Shown in pieces: positions 35,100-46,165 of a stretch of DNA of 64,000 bases. This stretch comes from Morella rubra (lineage: Eukaryota > Streptophyta > Magnoliopsida > Fagales > Myricaceae): NCBI GenBank assembly GCA_003952965.2, contig CM025853.1, forward strand, positions 4,218,802-4,282,801, given 5' to 3'. Under the pieces are notes generated by a model that was not told the origin of the DNA, ran no database searches, and saw only the letters and a program-made list of their open reading frames with translations. The first letter of the stretch is position 1. Each line of letters starts with the position of its first letter. The translations under genes and the position numbers were made by a program.

Positions 35100-36330
35100 G
35101 TAAAAATTTTGACTGGTGAAAGTGAAGTGCATTTACGCGATTCCAGCGGATCATGCAGATCGATCTCAGTACCACATCCTCTGTATTTTGACATATCTTG
35201 GTCACGATTCTGTCTCTTTTGCCCAGAAACGTCTACTGAAAATTGTACCGTGATGGAGAATTTGGTTAAATCTTCCACTGTCTTTTTAGGAGTATGAAAG
35301 AAAGGAGGTGAAGATGTGTATGACAAAACCATGGGGGCACGTTTGCATAGTTGCATGTATATTTCTTTTTGATTTGTCAAATGAATTATCATGCAATGAG
35401 CAGAAGATTGTGGTGATCGGTGGGATTTGTGTTTGGATTTCATTCTAATTCTCATTCTTCTGTTCTCCACTGAAGTTGCCACAGGACAGCCAAGAAAAAG
35501 AGAGTTTAAGGGTTTTATCCTTGACTTGACAGAACAGTTTGTCTTTCCTTCTGTCACTTGGTATTAAATTGAATTTGTTAAATTTTTAAATAATCTAAGT
35601 TTTTTAAGGCAAAAGTTATTGTATATTCCTTTTTTTTTTTTTTGGGCGCGCTGTGCATAGGATGGAGAAATGAGGGAAAAAATGAAATTACCCGAAGAAC
35701 AGAACTTAAAAGAAATTCTTAAATCTTTCAGTCGGGTTCCACCGATCAAATTCACCCGGTTAGATTTTTTTTTTTTTTTTTTTGGGGGGGGGGGGGGGGG
35801 GGTGGTTTGGACTTTGGTAATTTGATTTCAATATTAAAAACCAAACAAAAAGAACAGAGAGGATTGGCAAAAATCCGTACCACTTGAATTAGGTGCTTGG
35901 GGCTCGCTCCGTTTTTGAAGTTTAAATACGCCCACAATCCTTGTAAAATAAGGATGGTACAAATTAAGTTTAATATAAAAAAAATTACAAATTAATTTAT
36001 GTGATAAAATTAGCTGAGTTTAGATGGGCAAATAAATTTATGGTTTTTTTTTTTTTTTTTAAATAGTGTAGATTATATTGAGATTGGTGAAAAGGTTGTT
36101 GGAATTTGTAAAAAATTATTAAAATTTGTAAAAAGTTGTTTAAGTTTAAAAAAAATTGCAAAAATTTATAAAAAAAAAATAAAAAAAAAAAAAAAATGTA
36201 GTTGTGAAAAGCTTTTTAAAAAAATTCTTGACATCCAAACCATAAAATCTTGTTAAAAATACTTGATTTGTAGGATTAATTTGTAATTTCCGTATATGAT
36301 AGGCATTGTTGATGTGTGTATATATTATAT
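35100..36330. other. Downstream of the JmjC gene, low-complexity DNA
   Basis: The first 450 bases probably hold the 3' UTR of the JmjC gene. The minus-strand frame at 35066-35557 overlaps this and looks like chance. The rest is AT-rich with many homopolymers. Around 36016-36246 the sequence resembles the MITE at 60439-60661, with repeated GTTGTTGGAATTTGTAAAAA-like words, but its ends are not sharp. Confidence 0.4.
35765..35802. repeat. T19 followed by G19 homopolymer runs
   Basis: Nineteen T directly followed by nineteen G. This may be a true low-complexity tract but is also a place where sequencing and assembly often fail. Confidence 0.9.
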
Positions 36331-36692
36331 GGAAAAATTACAAATCACTCATTAAGTTTTAACAAATTTTTAAAATTCTCACTAGGTTTTAAAAGTTTTT
36401 TAAAACTTACTTAGTTTTCGCTTGTTAGTACATTAGCTCACCAAACCTAATTTTGTTAGATAAAAATTTATCCTGCAAAATCACATCATGACACCTGTAC
36501 AAATATTTTATTTTTTTATTATTTTAATGATACGTGTTACGTTGCGATTGGACGAGATCAAATTTCTATTAAATAAGTATAACAGAATTAAGTTTGGTGA
36601 ACTAATTTATTAACAGTAAAAACTCAGTGAATTTAATCAAGTGAGTTTTTTAAAAAAGATATAAAATTTAGTGAGCAATTTATAATTTTTCC
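36331..36692. mobile_element. Small TIR element, about 360 bp
   Basis: Left end GGAAAAATTACAAATCACTC and right end (inverted) GGAAAAATTATAAATTGCTC pair. The pairing continues inwards for about 140 bases, for example TAGCTCACCAAACCTAATT against AATTAAGTTTGGTGAACTAA. The two arms leave only a short non-coding centre. This is a non-autonomous MULE- or MITE-type element in AT-rich flanks. Confidence 0.7.
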
Positions 36693-36699
36693 TATATAT

Positions 36700-38700
36700 A
36701 TATTTATTTATTTATATTTGTTTAGAACTTCTAGCGGGAGTTAGGAGTTTCTCCTTGGCTCTCCTCACGCATCTCTCTCTCGCTTGGAATGAGTACTTCC
36801 GCAACAATCTCTCTTTTCACGGCTGAGTTGGTAAGATAAACTACAGGACGGGGAAGAAGAGCATCAGAAGCTTCTTGAAGCCTTATATTGCTGCATGATC
36901 GAGGTTGGTGTCAGAGTGAAGGTGAGCTTCACATATGATGATCTCTTCGGAATACTTTTTCATATCTGTTGGCCATCAAATCGAAGCGAAGTCCCTCTTT
37001 TCCCACCACGAAACACAGACGCAACAATTACGTCTTCTTACTTGTCTTACTAGGGTTTGCAGAAACAGCAGCGATAGGAGACGATTGCCTTCGCGGTCTC
37101 TGAGACAGGGTGGTTCCTTCGGGTTGGCGCGTCTCTTTTCTTCTTTATCTTTATCTTTTGTCATCTTTACCCAATTCTTCTTCCCCTACGAGGCTTTACA
37201 TCAGCGGTTAATTTTTCACACTCTATTTCTAATCATAATGATAATTACTTGTTCATAAATAGAGATATTTTGTTTTTTTCACACTCTATTCGCGTTAACA
37301 TTTGATTAATTGCTCAAAAAATTAAACCACAGAGATATATTTGCAATATAATCTCGGTCGGTTACATTTCCGGTTGACTTGTTTGTTGACGGCTCAAATT
37401 TCGGTGCTCTTATTTCAGCAAAATTCCGGCAAAACCCACCATAAACCATAAACCCACTTCAGGAGAATTGGAATTTTAGGGGTTGTTCTGCAAATATTGT
37501 TTTATTCAGGATATTTGGTTGAGAAGTAAACATCAGAAATTAAGAATGCTAGATTAAGTAGGAATTTTCATATGAGACTCTCTAATTAAGTTTTGCACAT
37601 TCTTTGTGCTAAAATCAAAAACTTTATTTTAGGTTGAATACCCTAATGCATTACAAGTTCTTGGGAGAGATCATAGCTTAGTTTTAGCTTGATTTTTAGG
37701 ATGAGAATGTTCATCGTTTATGCAAGTTTGTTTTAGTATTTCCTTTAAGCAAGCAAGCAAAAGCATGATGATGAGTATACATGCAATGTAACGGAAGTTT
37801 ATGGTATGAGTAATCATTACTTGTTAGTATATAATGTATTTTTGTGTTATGATATTATTGGTGTATAATATATTATGAAGTCGACATATGGCACATTATT
37901 GTTTACCCTTTGTTCTTGCCCTATAAATACCAAGGAACAAGTCTAATTAAAATGCTTTGCTCAAGGTTAGGTGTATTTGCTTGTAAATAAATAAGAATGA
38001 TGATGTACATTAATTTCATATTTGCTTAGTTTAGTGGTTTAAATTATAATGAGATTTTAATGGTCATATTTGGAAGTTTTGTAAAAAAATCTAGGCCCAC
38101 TTATTCATTAAAGAGAATGTGAAAGTCACTGCCCTAGTCCTTGTTTGGATATGGCAGGTTACACAAGTCTGTTGATGCTTTACTAGATAGAGAGCTTAAA
38201 TAATTAGATCAGTTCCAGCAGTCCCAGCAACCATGCTTAAAATCTCCTTTAGTGTACTTGATAAGTGTAAAATTTGTTCTTATGTGATCATTATCTTCGA
38301 ACTTTAGAATGTCATTCAATCCTGCCGGATTAGAATTCTGAGCCAAACCTGCTCGCCGATCATCTGGGTGGTTTGGCTCGACGATCATCTAGGATTACCA
38401 GCATGACCGGGTTGGGTAGAACCAAATTCACTGAAAATGTTTGTCTTTGGATGAGCAGGCACTTTAAGCCTGTCACTAATGCAATCTTGGGGAAAATTTT
38501 GGGGAAAACATATAATTGCCCACTTTGCGTCAATGTAGTCTGCTCTAGCTCCAAGCTAAATTTGCCTCATCGATTCTTCCCACATCCATGAGCTCTCCCA
38601 CATTCCCATTGCTATATGCTAGCTATTCGTGATCTTGTTATATGAGTGATCACTTCTTTGCATCAGTGTCCGTGCTTCTAGATATGCTTACATAGTCAAA
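36700..38700. other. Gene-like leader sequence without a recognisable gene
   Basis: Around 36720-37200 the sequence looks like a plant 5' leader: a TATA-rich stretch, CT-rich sequence, a short ATG frame at 36789 (MSTSATISLFTAEL) closing at a possible donor GTAAGA, and TAGGGTTTGCAG near 37050. No protein family could be followed downstream, where the DNA becomes AT-rich. It may be a relic or a captured gene start. The rest holds nothing I recognise. Confidence 0.3.
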
Positions 38701-38780
38701 GAATATTTTCTCAAAAAATTTGAAGTGATAGGACTTATGATACAGGATCCAGGCAAAATACAAATATACGCTTATAGATG

Positions 38781-39545
38781 TTAGTAGGGAGTCTCTCCCT
38801 CTAGCAGGATCCAAAATGGATATGTTAAAGAAAAGGAAGAGCTGAAACTACCCAATATCAGTTCCTCTAGTAATAAATCTAGATCATCTGCAACGAGTAA
38901 ATGAAAGATATTGAGATATTGATTGGGCTGGGTAACGATTTTGCCGGTAGCAAAGAGCAGCGGAGAGAGCCTCATTGCTATCCACTACAGCTAAGGTTGA
39001 AGCCTCTCCACTACCGCATTACCAGAGGCAGTATTCATGTAAGTGGCATATGACACCTCCAGTAACTTGTTATCGCCAGAATGGAGTCAATGGACCGATT
39101 TTTGGGTCCATTCCGCTAACTTTTTAGGCGACCGAAATGAACCTAGCGCCAAGAATAACTGTGATGAGAGAGAGTAGAGAGAGTGAAGAAAACAACGCAA
39201 GAGGAGAGAGCAGTGATGGAAAGAAGAAATTTTCGTGAAGGGGGGTTGCTCATGTAGAGTGAAATTAAAATTATTATTAAAAAATTTCGGAAAAATAAGA
39301 AAAACTTGTGGAATCTGAAATTCCGTGAAGTGGCCAAATTTTCGGTTCCTGTTCCGGTTCTGTGAAACCGCGAAATCAGCTACGGTTCCAGTCCCAGAAG
39401 CTGGCGAACTCAGCCATTTGGGTCCTGGAACTAACCACCGATTTGTTTGCAGGGGCCTAGATATTGAATCTAGGGCTATGTCTTCCGCTGTTTTCAGTAG
39501 GTATACATCATCTGCAAAGAGTAAAAGGAATACCATTTCAATCAT
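38781..39545 (-). pseudogene. Possible LINE reverse transcriptase remnants
   Basis: Two minus-strand stretches contain an xADD-box-like context of non-LTR reverse transcriptase: HLLVADDLDLL near 38885 and LLLFADDVYLL near 39510. The rest of each frame does not continue as recognisable reverse transcriptase. If real, these are short fragments of one or two LINEs. The motif is short, so chance is not excluded. Confidence 0.25.
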
Positions 39546-39559
39546 TCCAACCAGAGGGA

Positions 39560-42500
39560 GATAGTTCTTGATGCTTTTAATTGTGCGGGCATCTGCTTTC
39601 AGTCACAAAAGTGAGTGGAAGAGTATCTGGTTGGATGGGTGATTTAAAAACGTTAGAGATGACTTTGACTTCAAAAAATTCACAGAAGTGGGAAAAAGAG
39701 TTTGGTTTCCTTCCAAAATCAAACTCCTCAAATCACGGGTAGGCTCAACTATCTCAGGCGGTCTTAGTCAATTTGTTTTATATTAATAGTGGAGAAAAAT
39801 GGGGTATATAGCTAGAAAGACCAAGGAAGAACCAACTTTGAATGATTGCACATAAGATAAGTAGGACAGAGCATTCTACTATCTTGATTATTACATTCGA
39901 TGCAACTAGAAATCAAAGGTGTCATTCCTATGCCCAACTAAAGAGATTTGAAATGAATTTGCCTAGACTTATTCAAAAACGGGGAGTTGCACATAGTATG
40001 AGTTAAAATGTCAGGTTCACAAGACGACACAATGTTATTGGGAAGGGTATGTTCTAGTTTCCAGCAAGCTTAATTTAAAAAATGTTCAAGTTCATTTCTT
40101 CGAGAGGAAGTTGCTTACGTCCAAAATGAAGAGAGTCGAAAAGGGGTTATATTCATTCTCAACACTTTATTTGAACAAGATTCGGTCGTAAGTGTACGCA
40201 GACAAATTTGATGTACTCGGAGCAATAATCCTAATGATCTACCATGCTCTTATTCCAGTGACATTCTCGAATCCTACCACACGCTTCTCCAGGGGAAATT
40301 AAACAATGCCAATAAAAGCTCCAATCCCAATGACATTCACAAGCTCCAATGGCAAGGCAAACAACCGTGCCATAACAAGTCCAAATATCCATACACGGAA
40401 TTGGGAAAAACAGGCTACTTGTGACACATTCTTGTCCAGGGGAAATTTAAGTTTCAACATAGGGGGATAAGTACACATTTTCTACATTGATCATACATGG
40501 AAACAGGGCGTCAATTTATTAAAGGTACATCGGAGCCGAGACTCTACATATCATAATAAGCTCGGTCAACTACTCTGCTGGTTCTAATTGATTTCGACCA
40601 TTCAAAAGCTCTGCTAGCTGTTGCTACCTCTAACCTGCTGAATAAATTGTGAGACAAATCTTTAGATGTCCACGACAAAGCACTCACACGAAATAGGAAA
40701 CTGAAAAAAAAATAAAAAAAAAATTGAAAGACTCAAGAAGATCCTATAGACAAAGGAACTGATTGTGACTTAAAAATAACAAAAAAGAGAACCGTATTCA
40801 TGACGTGCGTATTAAAGAATATGTGGAGGTAAACACGCAGGCAAGCGCAACTGACAGGAGATCATGCTTCATGAAGCCGAACAATAACGAAAGTATCTCT
40901 AAGTGCCAAAACTTTCTTATACAAAGTCCATTTTCAAGAAACTACCTAAATTTTAGCGACAGTTCCTTGCCGAGGTTGTACCGATTGATTGAGAGGTTTG
41001 AAAGTGGGAGTTGTTTTAACTTTTTAAGAGGGGAGGACACCCGTGACCACTGCATACTCCAGTGTTCAAGGCAACCAAATAACACTCCTCCGTAAACAAT
41101 TAGGGAAACCAGAGATAATTATGTTCCAAACTCAATGTCTACAAACTTCTTGCAACGAAAAAAGACTCCCTGATCCAAGAACCATTTCTGTCTTTCAGGA
41201 AACCACACATTTGGCCTATGCAAACTATGATAAAAAAAAGAACGTTCCAGGGATCCGACCATATAGGCAATTACAAGTTTTGCATCTTGATCCATATAAC
41301 ACTTCTCTGTGGTTTCTCATTTTCTATTGTCTCCCATGTCATATAAGCCATGGAACTAACCAATTCGATGAATAGAAGGGGATTTATGTCGTTTTATTTT
41401 ATTTTTTATTTCTTAAGTTTTAAATTTTCGTAATCCCTATTTTTTTGGTATTTAAACACGTGTTAAATGACTATTTTGATAAAGTCCTTTTTGTTTTAAA
41501 AGTTTAAAAGATAAATTTTATTTTCGAATTTTAAAATTAAGGATAGAGATATAGTCTTATGTTTGAATTTAAAAGTTAAGATAGAGATCTACTTTTGTGT
41601 TTGAATTTAAAAATCAAAAGATAAAGATGAAATCTTGTGTTTGAATTTAAAAGTTGAAGAGATAGAGACTTATCCTAATAGATTCAAATTCCACACAATA
41701 GAATTCTTTTTCTTTTGAGGTCATATCTAATTTTCAAAATCATTCTTGTTGAGTCTCATTTAAAAGACCTTTTATGACCTCAAAAGAAAAAGAAAAAGGC
41801 CCAAGCCTTATTATACCAAGTCAGCCTATTCCAAGCATGCTTATGAGCCCTCATTTGCCACCACCCAAAGAATTCCGAAAATCCTAATTTTATCTTTTAA
41901 ATACTACACTTTCTCTTAAGTTCTAAGAAAGACCGCGAGGTACCATTGATAAAGTGCAGAGACAACCATCTAGTATAGTTTGCAGGGATTGGCTTACTTG
42001 AGTGCACCTTCATTTATAGTGATGTTCATATCTTAGACTTGATTCCACCACGGGAATGGGGCTAATTGTGTATTGGGCACTAAAAATATAAATATACTAT
42101 TTTCAGTTTACATGTAAATGTAAGTGTATTTTAAAGATACTTTTATTAAAAAAGTTTTAAAAGAAGATTTATAGCTATTTGCTTATTGAGTATTCAGCTA
42201 ATTTTTTTTTTTTTTTTTTTAATGTTTTAAATGTCCAGATCTGGAGGGAGATGGAGATGAGTCTACGGGTCACGAAAAATATAAAACATTTTTGCCTAAG
42301 CTACATGCAATCATTCATCATTTCATTCTTTTTATTTTGCTTTCGTTCTTTTCATCATAGTAAGGACGTTCATAATATGTATATTCACACACATTCAAAT
42401 GTTTCAAACCTTGTTCTTGTAAAATATTATATAAGGGTGCATAAAAAAAAGGGCTTAGAAGAAAGGGTCATTATTTTTATATAACATGAAATCCTTTTAA

Positions 42501-43290
42501 AAAAAAAAAGTAACATTTTTCTTGAAAGAGAAGGGTTTGACTTTGATGATATCCACTTATTCGACGGTAAATCTGTCACGTGCAAAGTCTCTTGGTTTAA
42601 CGTCACATCGATAGCCGAAAAGGGGAAATAAAACAAAAAATCTCTATAATTGGAATCGCTTCAAAGTTTTAAAAAAATATTAAAGATGGAATCGCTCCAA
42701 ATTCTAAATATCTAACCGATGAACTATAATTTAGAACAAACTAAGAAAGAAATAATAAACAAATAACCATTCTTTGAAAAATAAAAATATGCTTCCTAAA
42801 ATCCTTTGTCTATTAGCAGAACAACATCATTTAAAGAACTTCCATGATTTGCATCACTGAATCAATGGGTGATCACGTGACAGATTTTACGCCACATTTA
42901 ACAGGCAATTAGCTTTGTGAGGTGTAAATCAACGAAATTGGAAGAGAAGTGTCAATACCCCTATAGTTTGGGGGTGCAAAGTGTTATTTTTTTCAAAGGA
43001 CAAATGCGCATAACAAGTGGGAATGAATCATGTGGATGGTACGTGGGTATTTATTGTGAGATTTAACGGCTAATTTGGCTATGGGGCGCAAATTGATGAA
43101 TTTTAAAAGTTCATGGGATTAATGTCATGAAATTGGTGCAAAGTGTCAGTACCCCTATAATTCAGGAGTGCAAAATGTATTTTTCCTGAAAACTTTTTTG
43201 AAACCTTTGATGAATGTGTCTTGGGATCTTGTGTAAAGGGTTGTTCGATACCATTTACTGATGTCAAACGGCGTTTCAAAGCCTAAAAGA
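39560..43290. other. Repeat-poor to repeat-like intergenic DNA, no gene
   Basis: No gene recognised. Frames at 40805-41095 and 41043-41375 are open but lack any family feature. An irregular tandem repeat is listed separately. Around 42930-43190 a segment containing GTGTCAATACCCCTATA...GGGGTGCAAA recurs in the same orientation about 200 bases later. A related word set occurs at 10180-10270, which suggests a dispersed repeat. Confidence 0.4.
41520..41676. repeat. Irregular 40-bp tandem repeat
   Basis: Three clear units, each containing GTTTGAATTTAAAA and AGATAGAGAT or AGATAAAGAT, start near 41559, 41597 and 41637. A more diverged unit lies before them. Non-coding. Confidence 0.75.
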
Positions 43291-43299
43291 CTTGATCAC

Positions 43300-43770
43300 T
43301 TGGTCTAAAGATGAGATCAATGAGAGTAATTTCAATATTAAGGGCTCCATTCTATTTTTATTGCTATTTCTCTCGTGGAATTTAAATGTGTTTCAATGTG
43401 TGAGACAACAAAGGAAGCTTGATGTATTCTTGAAACTACTCATGAAGTTATCATTTTGGTGAAGAATTCAAACTCTAGATAGTTTGCCAGACCACGAAGA
43501 TTAGAGATTCACATGAAGGATGATGAATTAAGTTCTAGCAATGATAGTGAAAATTTCCTTTTATATCTACTACTGAAGATAACTATGATTTGAAGAGACT
43601 TCAGAGGATGAGTTTGATGCATGATTTGAAAGTAAAGAACATGATGATTGAAGCTAAGGTCAAAGATCTAAGGTGTGAACTAGAGAAATCCAAAGCTCAA
43701 CTTAAGTAATTCTCTAGTGAGTCTAAAAAGCTTGACCACATGCTAAGCCAATGATTGACTGCTTGTAATA
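43300..43770 (+). pseudogene. Copia gag remnant (UBN2-like)
   Basis: Split frames read in order like Copia gag: a segment with CETTKEA and THEV around 43400-43450, RRLEIHMKDDE around 43495-43525, then MHDLKVKNMMIEAKVKDLRC and LEKSKAQLK around 43618-43710. Several stops and shifts interrupt it. No LTRs were found nearby, and the sequence changes to pararetrovirus-like at about 43770. Confidence 0.6.
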
Positions 43771-46165
43771 AAAAGGAGATTGTCTATAGTACTATGCATT
43801 AGTAAATTTTTTCAAGCTGATTTATTAAACAAGAAATTTTTAGTCAAAGTTGATTGCAAAAGTGTGAAATTTTTTTTTGAAAAAAATGTGCAAAATATTG
43901 TATCTAAACAGGTTTTTGCCCGATGGCAAGCTGTATTAAGTATCTTTAATTTTGATGTTGAATACATTAAGGGAACCAAATTAGTATCCCAGATTTCCTC
44001 ACTGTGAATTCTTGCAGGAATCCTATGGCACCTAAACCTAAAGGAAAAGAACCTGCCAAGTCAACCCAGTCAACTCCACAAAATCCAAAGTTATCCCGGA
44101 CATATTGTCCTTACGCTAGGTCATGTAGTCACTTACGAACCAAATCCTAGTTCTGCTGTTAACAATCTAGGGGAAACCTAAATCATCTCCTATGGCCAAA
44201 GTTAAACCCCAGTCTTCTTTAGCCTTAGTAAAGCCAAATAGGTAAACTACCATTTGCATTGGCCCTAGCCTCTGTAAGTAATACATACTAAGTCAATGAA
44301 TCCTTATCTCAGACCTAGTCTCCGGTTAATAGACTACAAAATACAACCCAATCTTTATCTCAAACCCCAATCTTCTTTAGCCTTAGTAAGCCAAATAGGT
44401 AACCACCCATTTGCATTGACCGTAGCCTCTGTAAGTAATACATACCAAGTCATTGAGTCTTTATCTCAGACCCAGTCTCCAATTAATAGACTACAAAATA
44501 CAGCCCAGTTTCCGATGAAAAGACTACAGAGTAAGATACTTTACATTCCAAAGAATACTTCTCCGTTTCTGTGTAAGACTTATGTTAGCAACATCTTCCA
44601 CATTGAGCCATGTCACAGTCACTTGCTCTATCGAAACCAATTAGTCAAATTTGATGGCAACCAACAAGATAGAGTTGCTAGAAAAATTACAAGTCATCGA
44701 TTTGGTTCAAGCTTACTTGCCACCCAAATGTCATTTTGTTCCAGATCATCCCTCCGAGTCAATTAGTTTTTACAAAGTTATCCTGCTTTGTGCTCATTCT
44801 GTCAAAATTGATCATATCTTTGATAAGTTCGATCATTCTAAAAGAAAGTCATCTTCCATAAATTATTCATAGTTAACATTTTATCATGCAAAGAATGGGG
44901 ATCCCACCCTTCTGCATTACAAGATCTACCTGGTCATCCTACTCCCTTTAGCTACTATAGCTACATAGAAGCATGAGTCTTTTACTCATTCTTGGTTCCT
45001 TAATTTTGACAATCATTTCAATAGAATTTCCTTCATGATTCCATCACTAGTCGCAAAATGTCAAGTTCCATACCTGATATTTTCCCACAACCACTTTTGT
45101 AAGCCATGCAATTATATTTCATGATATACAAAGTCAATCACCATCACAGTCAATTCCCAATTATCTCTTTGTTTTCAAGTAAATATAAGATTCCTTCGAT
45201 TTTGAAATGAGAATATAAAATTAGTAAAATATCTGCACCCGCAGATTTTATGTTAAATGGTGGGACAAATTTAAATTTGATCACATCATTTCTCAAGTCA
45301 CAGAGGAATTTCCTCCTCAAAAGGAAATATCACAGTTTATGGCTGCAACAAAAGCCATGGCCCAAAAGACCAAAGAAGATCTCCAAGATCTATGTCATCA
45401 GTTGCAACTTCAAGTTAGCCAGATCAACAGACAAGATGAGCACTCTCCAGCCTCATCTCATTCATCCTCAGCCAGATAAGTCAAACCAGAACAGTATTTG
45501 GATCCATTGTTCCAAGATAGTCAGACCACATGATTTGGGATGAAGAGATTTTAAAGTCATGTGAAGACAAGTCTATCCGACAAGTCACGACTAAGTCATC
45601 CAGACAAGATACTATACATGAACAGTAAAAGTACGCCAACAAGTTACTATTCATCAACAATCAAAGCACGCATGATTGCACAGTACACGTGTGATTCTAC
45701 AATGATTCTCAACTCTATAAGAGCCAAAGATCTAACTCATTTGAGAGCAGACTTCTCTGCTGAAGAAATTGTCTCTTAGCTCTCTTCTCTCATCTATAAT
45801 TTTACCTACAGAACCCAATTGTAGTCTTTCTCAGATAACCATGTACCCAACCTTGTTCATATTTGTTAGTCAAGAGTGTAAGTACACTCAAAGTAAGTTT
45901 CTATGAAGTAATTTGAAGTATGATTTAATATTTCTATCTTCAAATTTCATTATTATCTGTAGCATGCATACCACCAGATTAGATGGTTCTAAATTTTTGC
46001 AAACATGCATTACCGACTATGTGGCTGGTTTTACATTTCTGCTATTATGTTTATTTCTGATCTCTTCTTCGGATGGCACGCTTACATCATAAGCTTCATC
46101 ATCCTAGTAAATTCTACCAATTGAAAGTTAGTTTTTTAGTACACCGCTCGACTCCATGGTATATA
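43771..46165 (+). mobile_element. Endogenous caulimovirid-like pararetrovirus remnant, copy 1
   Basis: The first frame (43780-44004) resembles the RNase H end of a caulimovirid polymerase, with DCKSVKFFFEKNVQNI, FARWQAVLS and FDVEYIKGT. It loses frame near the usual end of that protein. A second region starting near 44029 encodes a lysine-proline-rich start, then a repeat-bearing linker, then a decayed domain to about 44870. Non-coding sequence follows, with a TATA-like CTCTATAAGAG at about 45711-45721, in the place where a viral intergenic promoter would be expected. Multiple stops show it is dead. Integration is inferred from surrounding plant repeats. The genus is not determined. Confidence 0.65.
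44207..44512 (+). repeat. 158-bp tandem duplication in the viral remnant
   Basis: Two adjacent units starting CCCCAGTCTTCTTTAGCC and CCCCAATCTTCTTTAGCC, at 44207 and 44365, differ at roughly one base in ten. The third viral fragment near 54.9 kb shows only one such unit. Confidence 0.85.

Noticed and set aside
35066-35557. 163-codon minus-strand frame downstream of the JmjC gene
   Set aside because: It overlaps the last exon and 3' UTR antisense, and its translation shows no domain or ordered composition.
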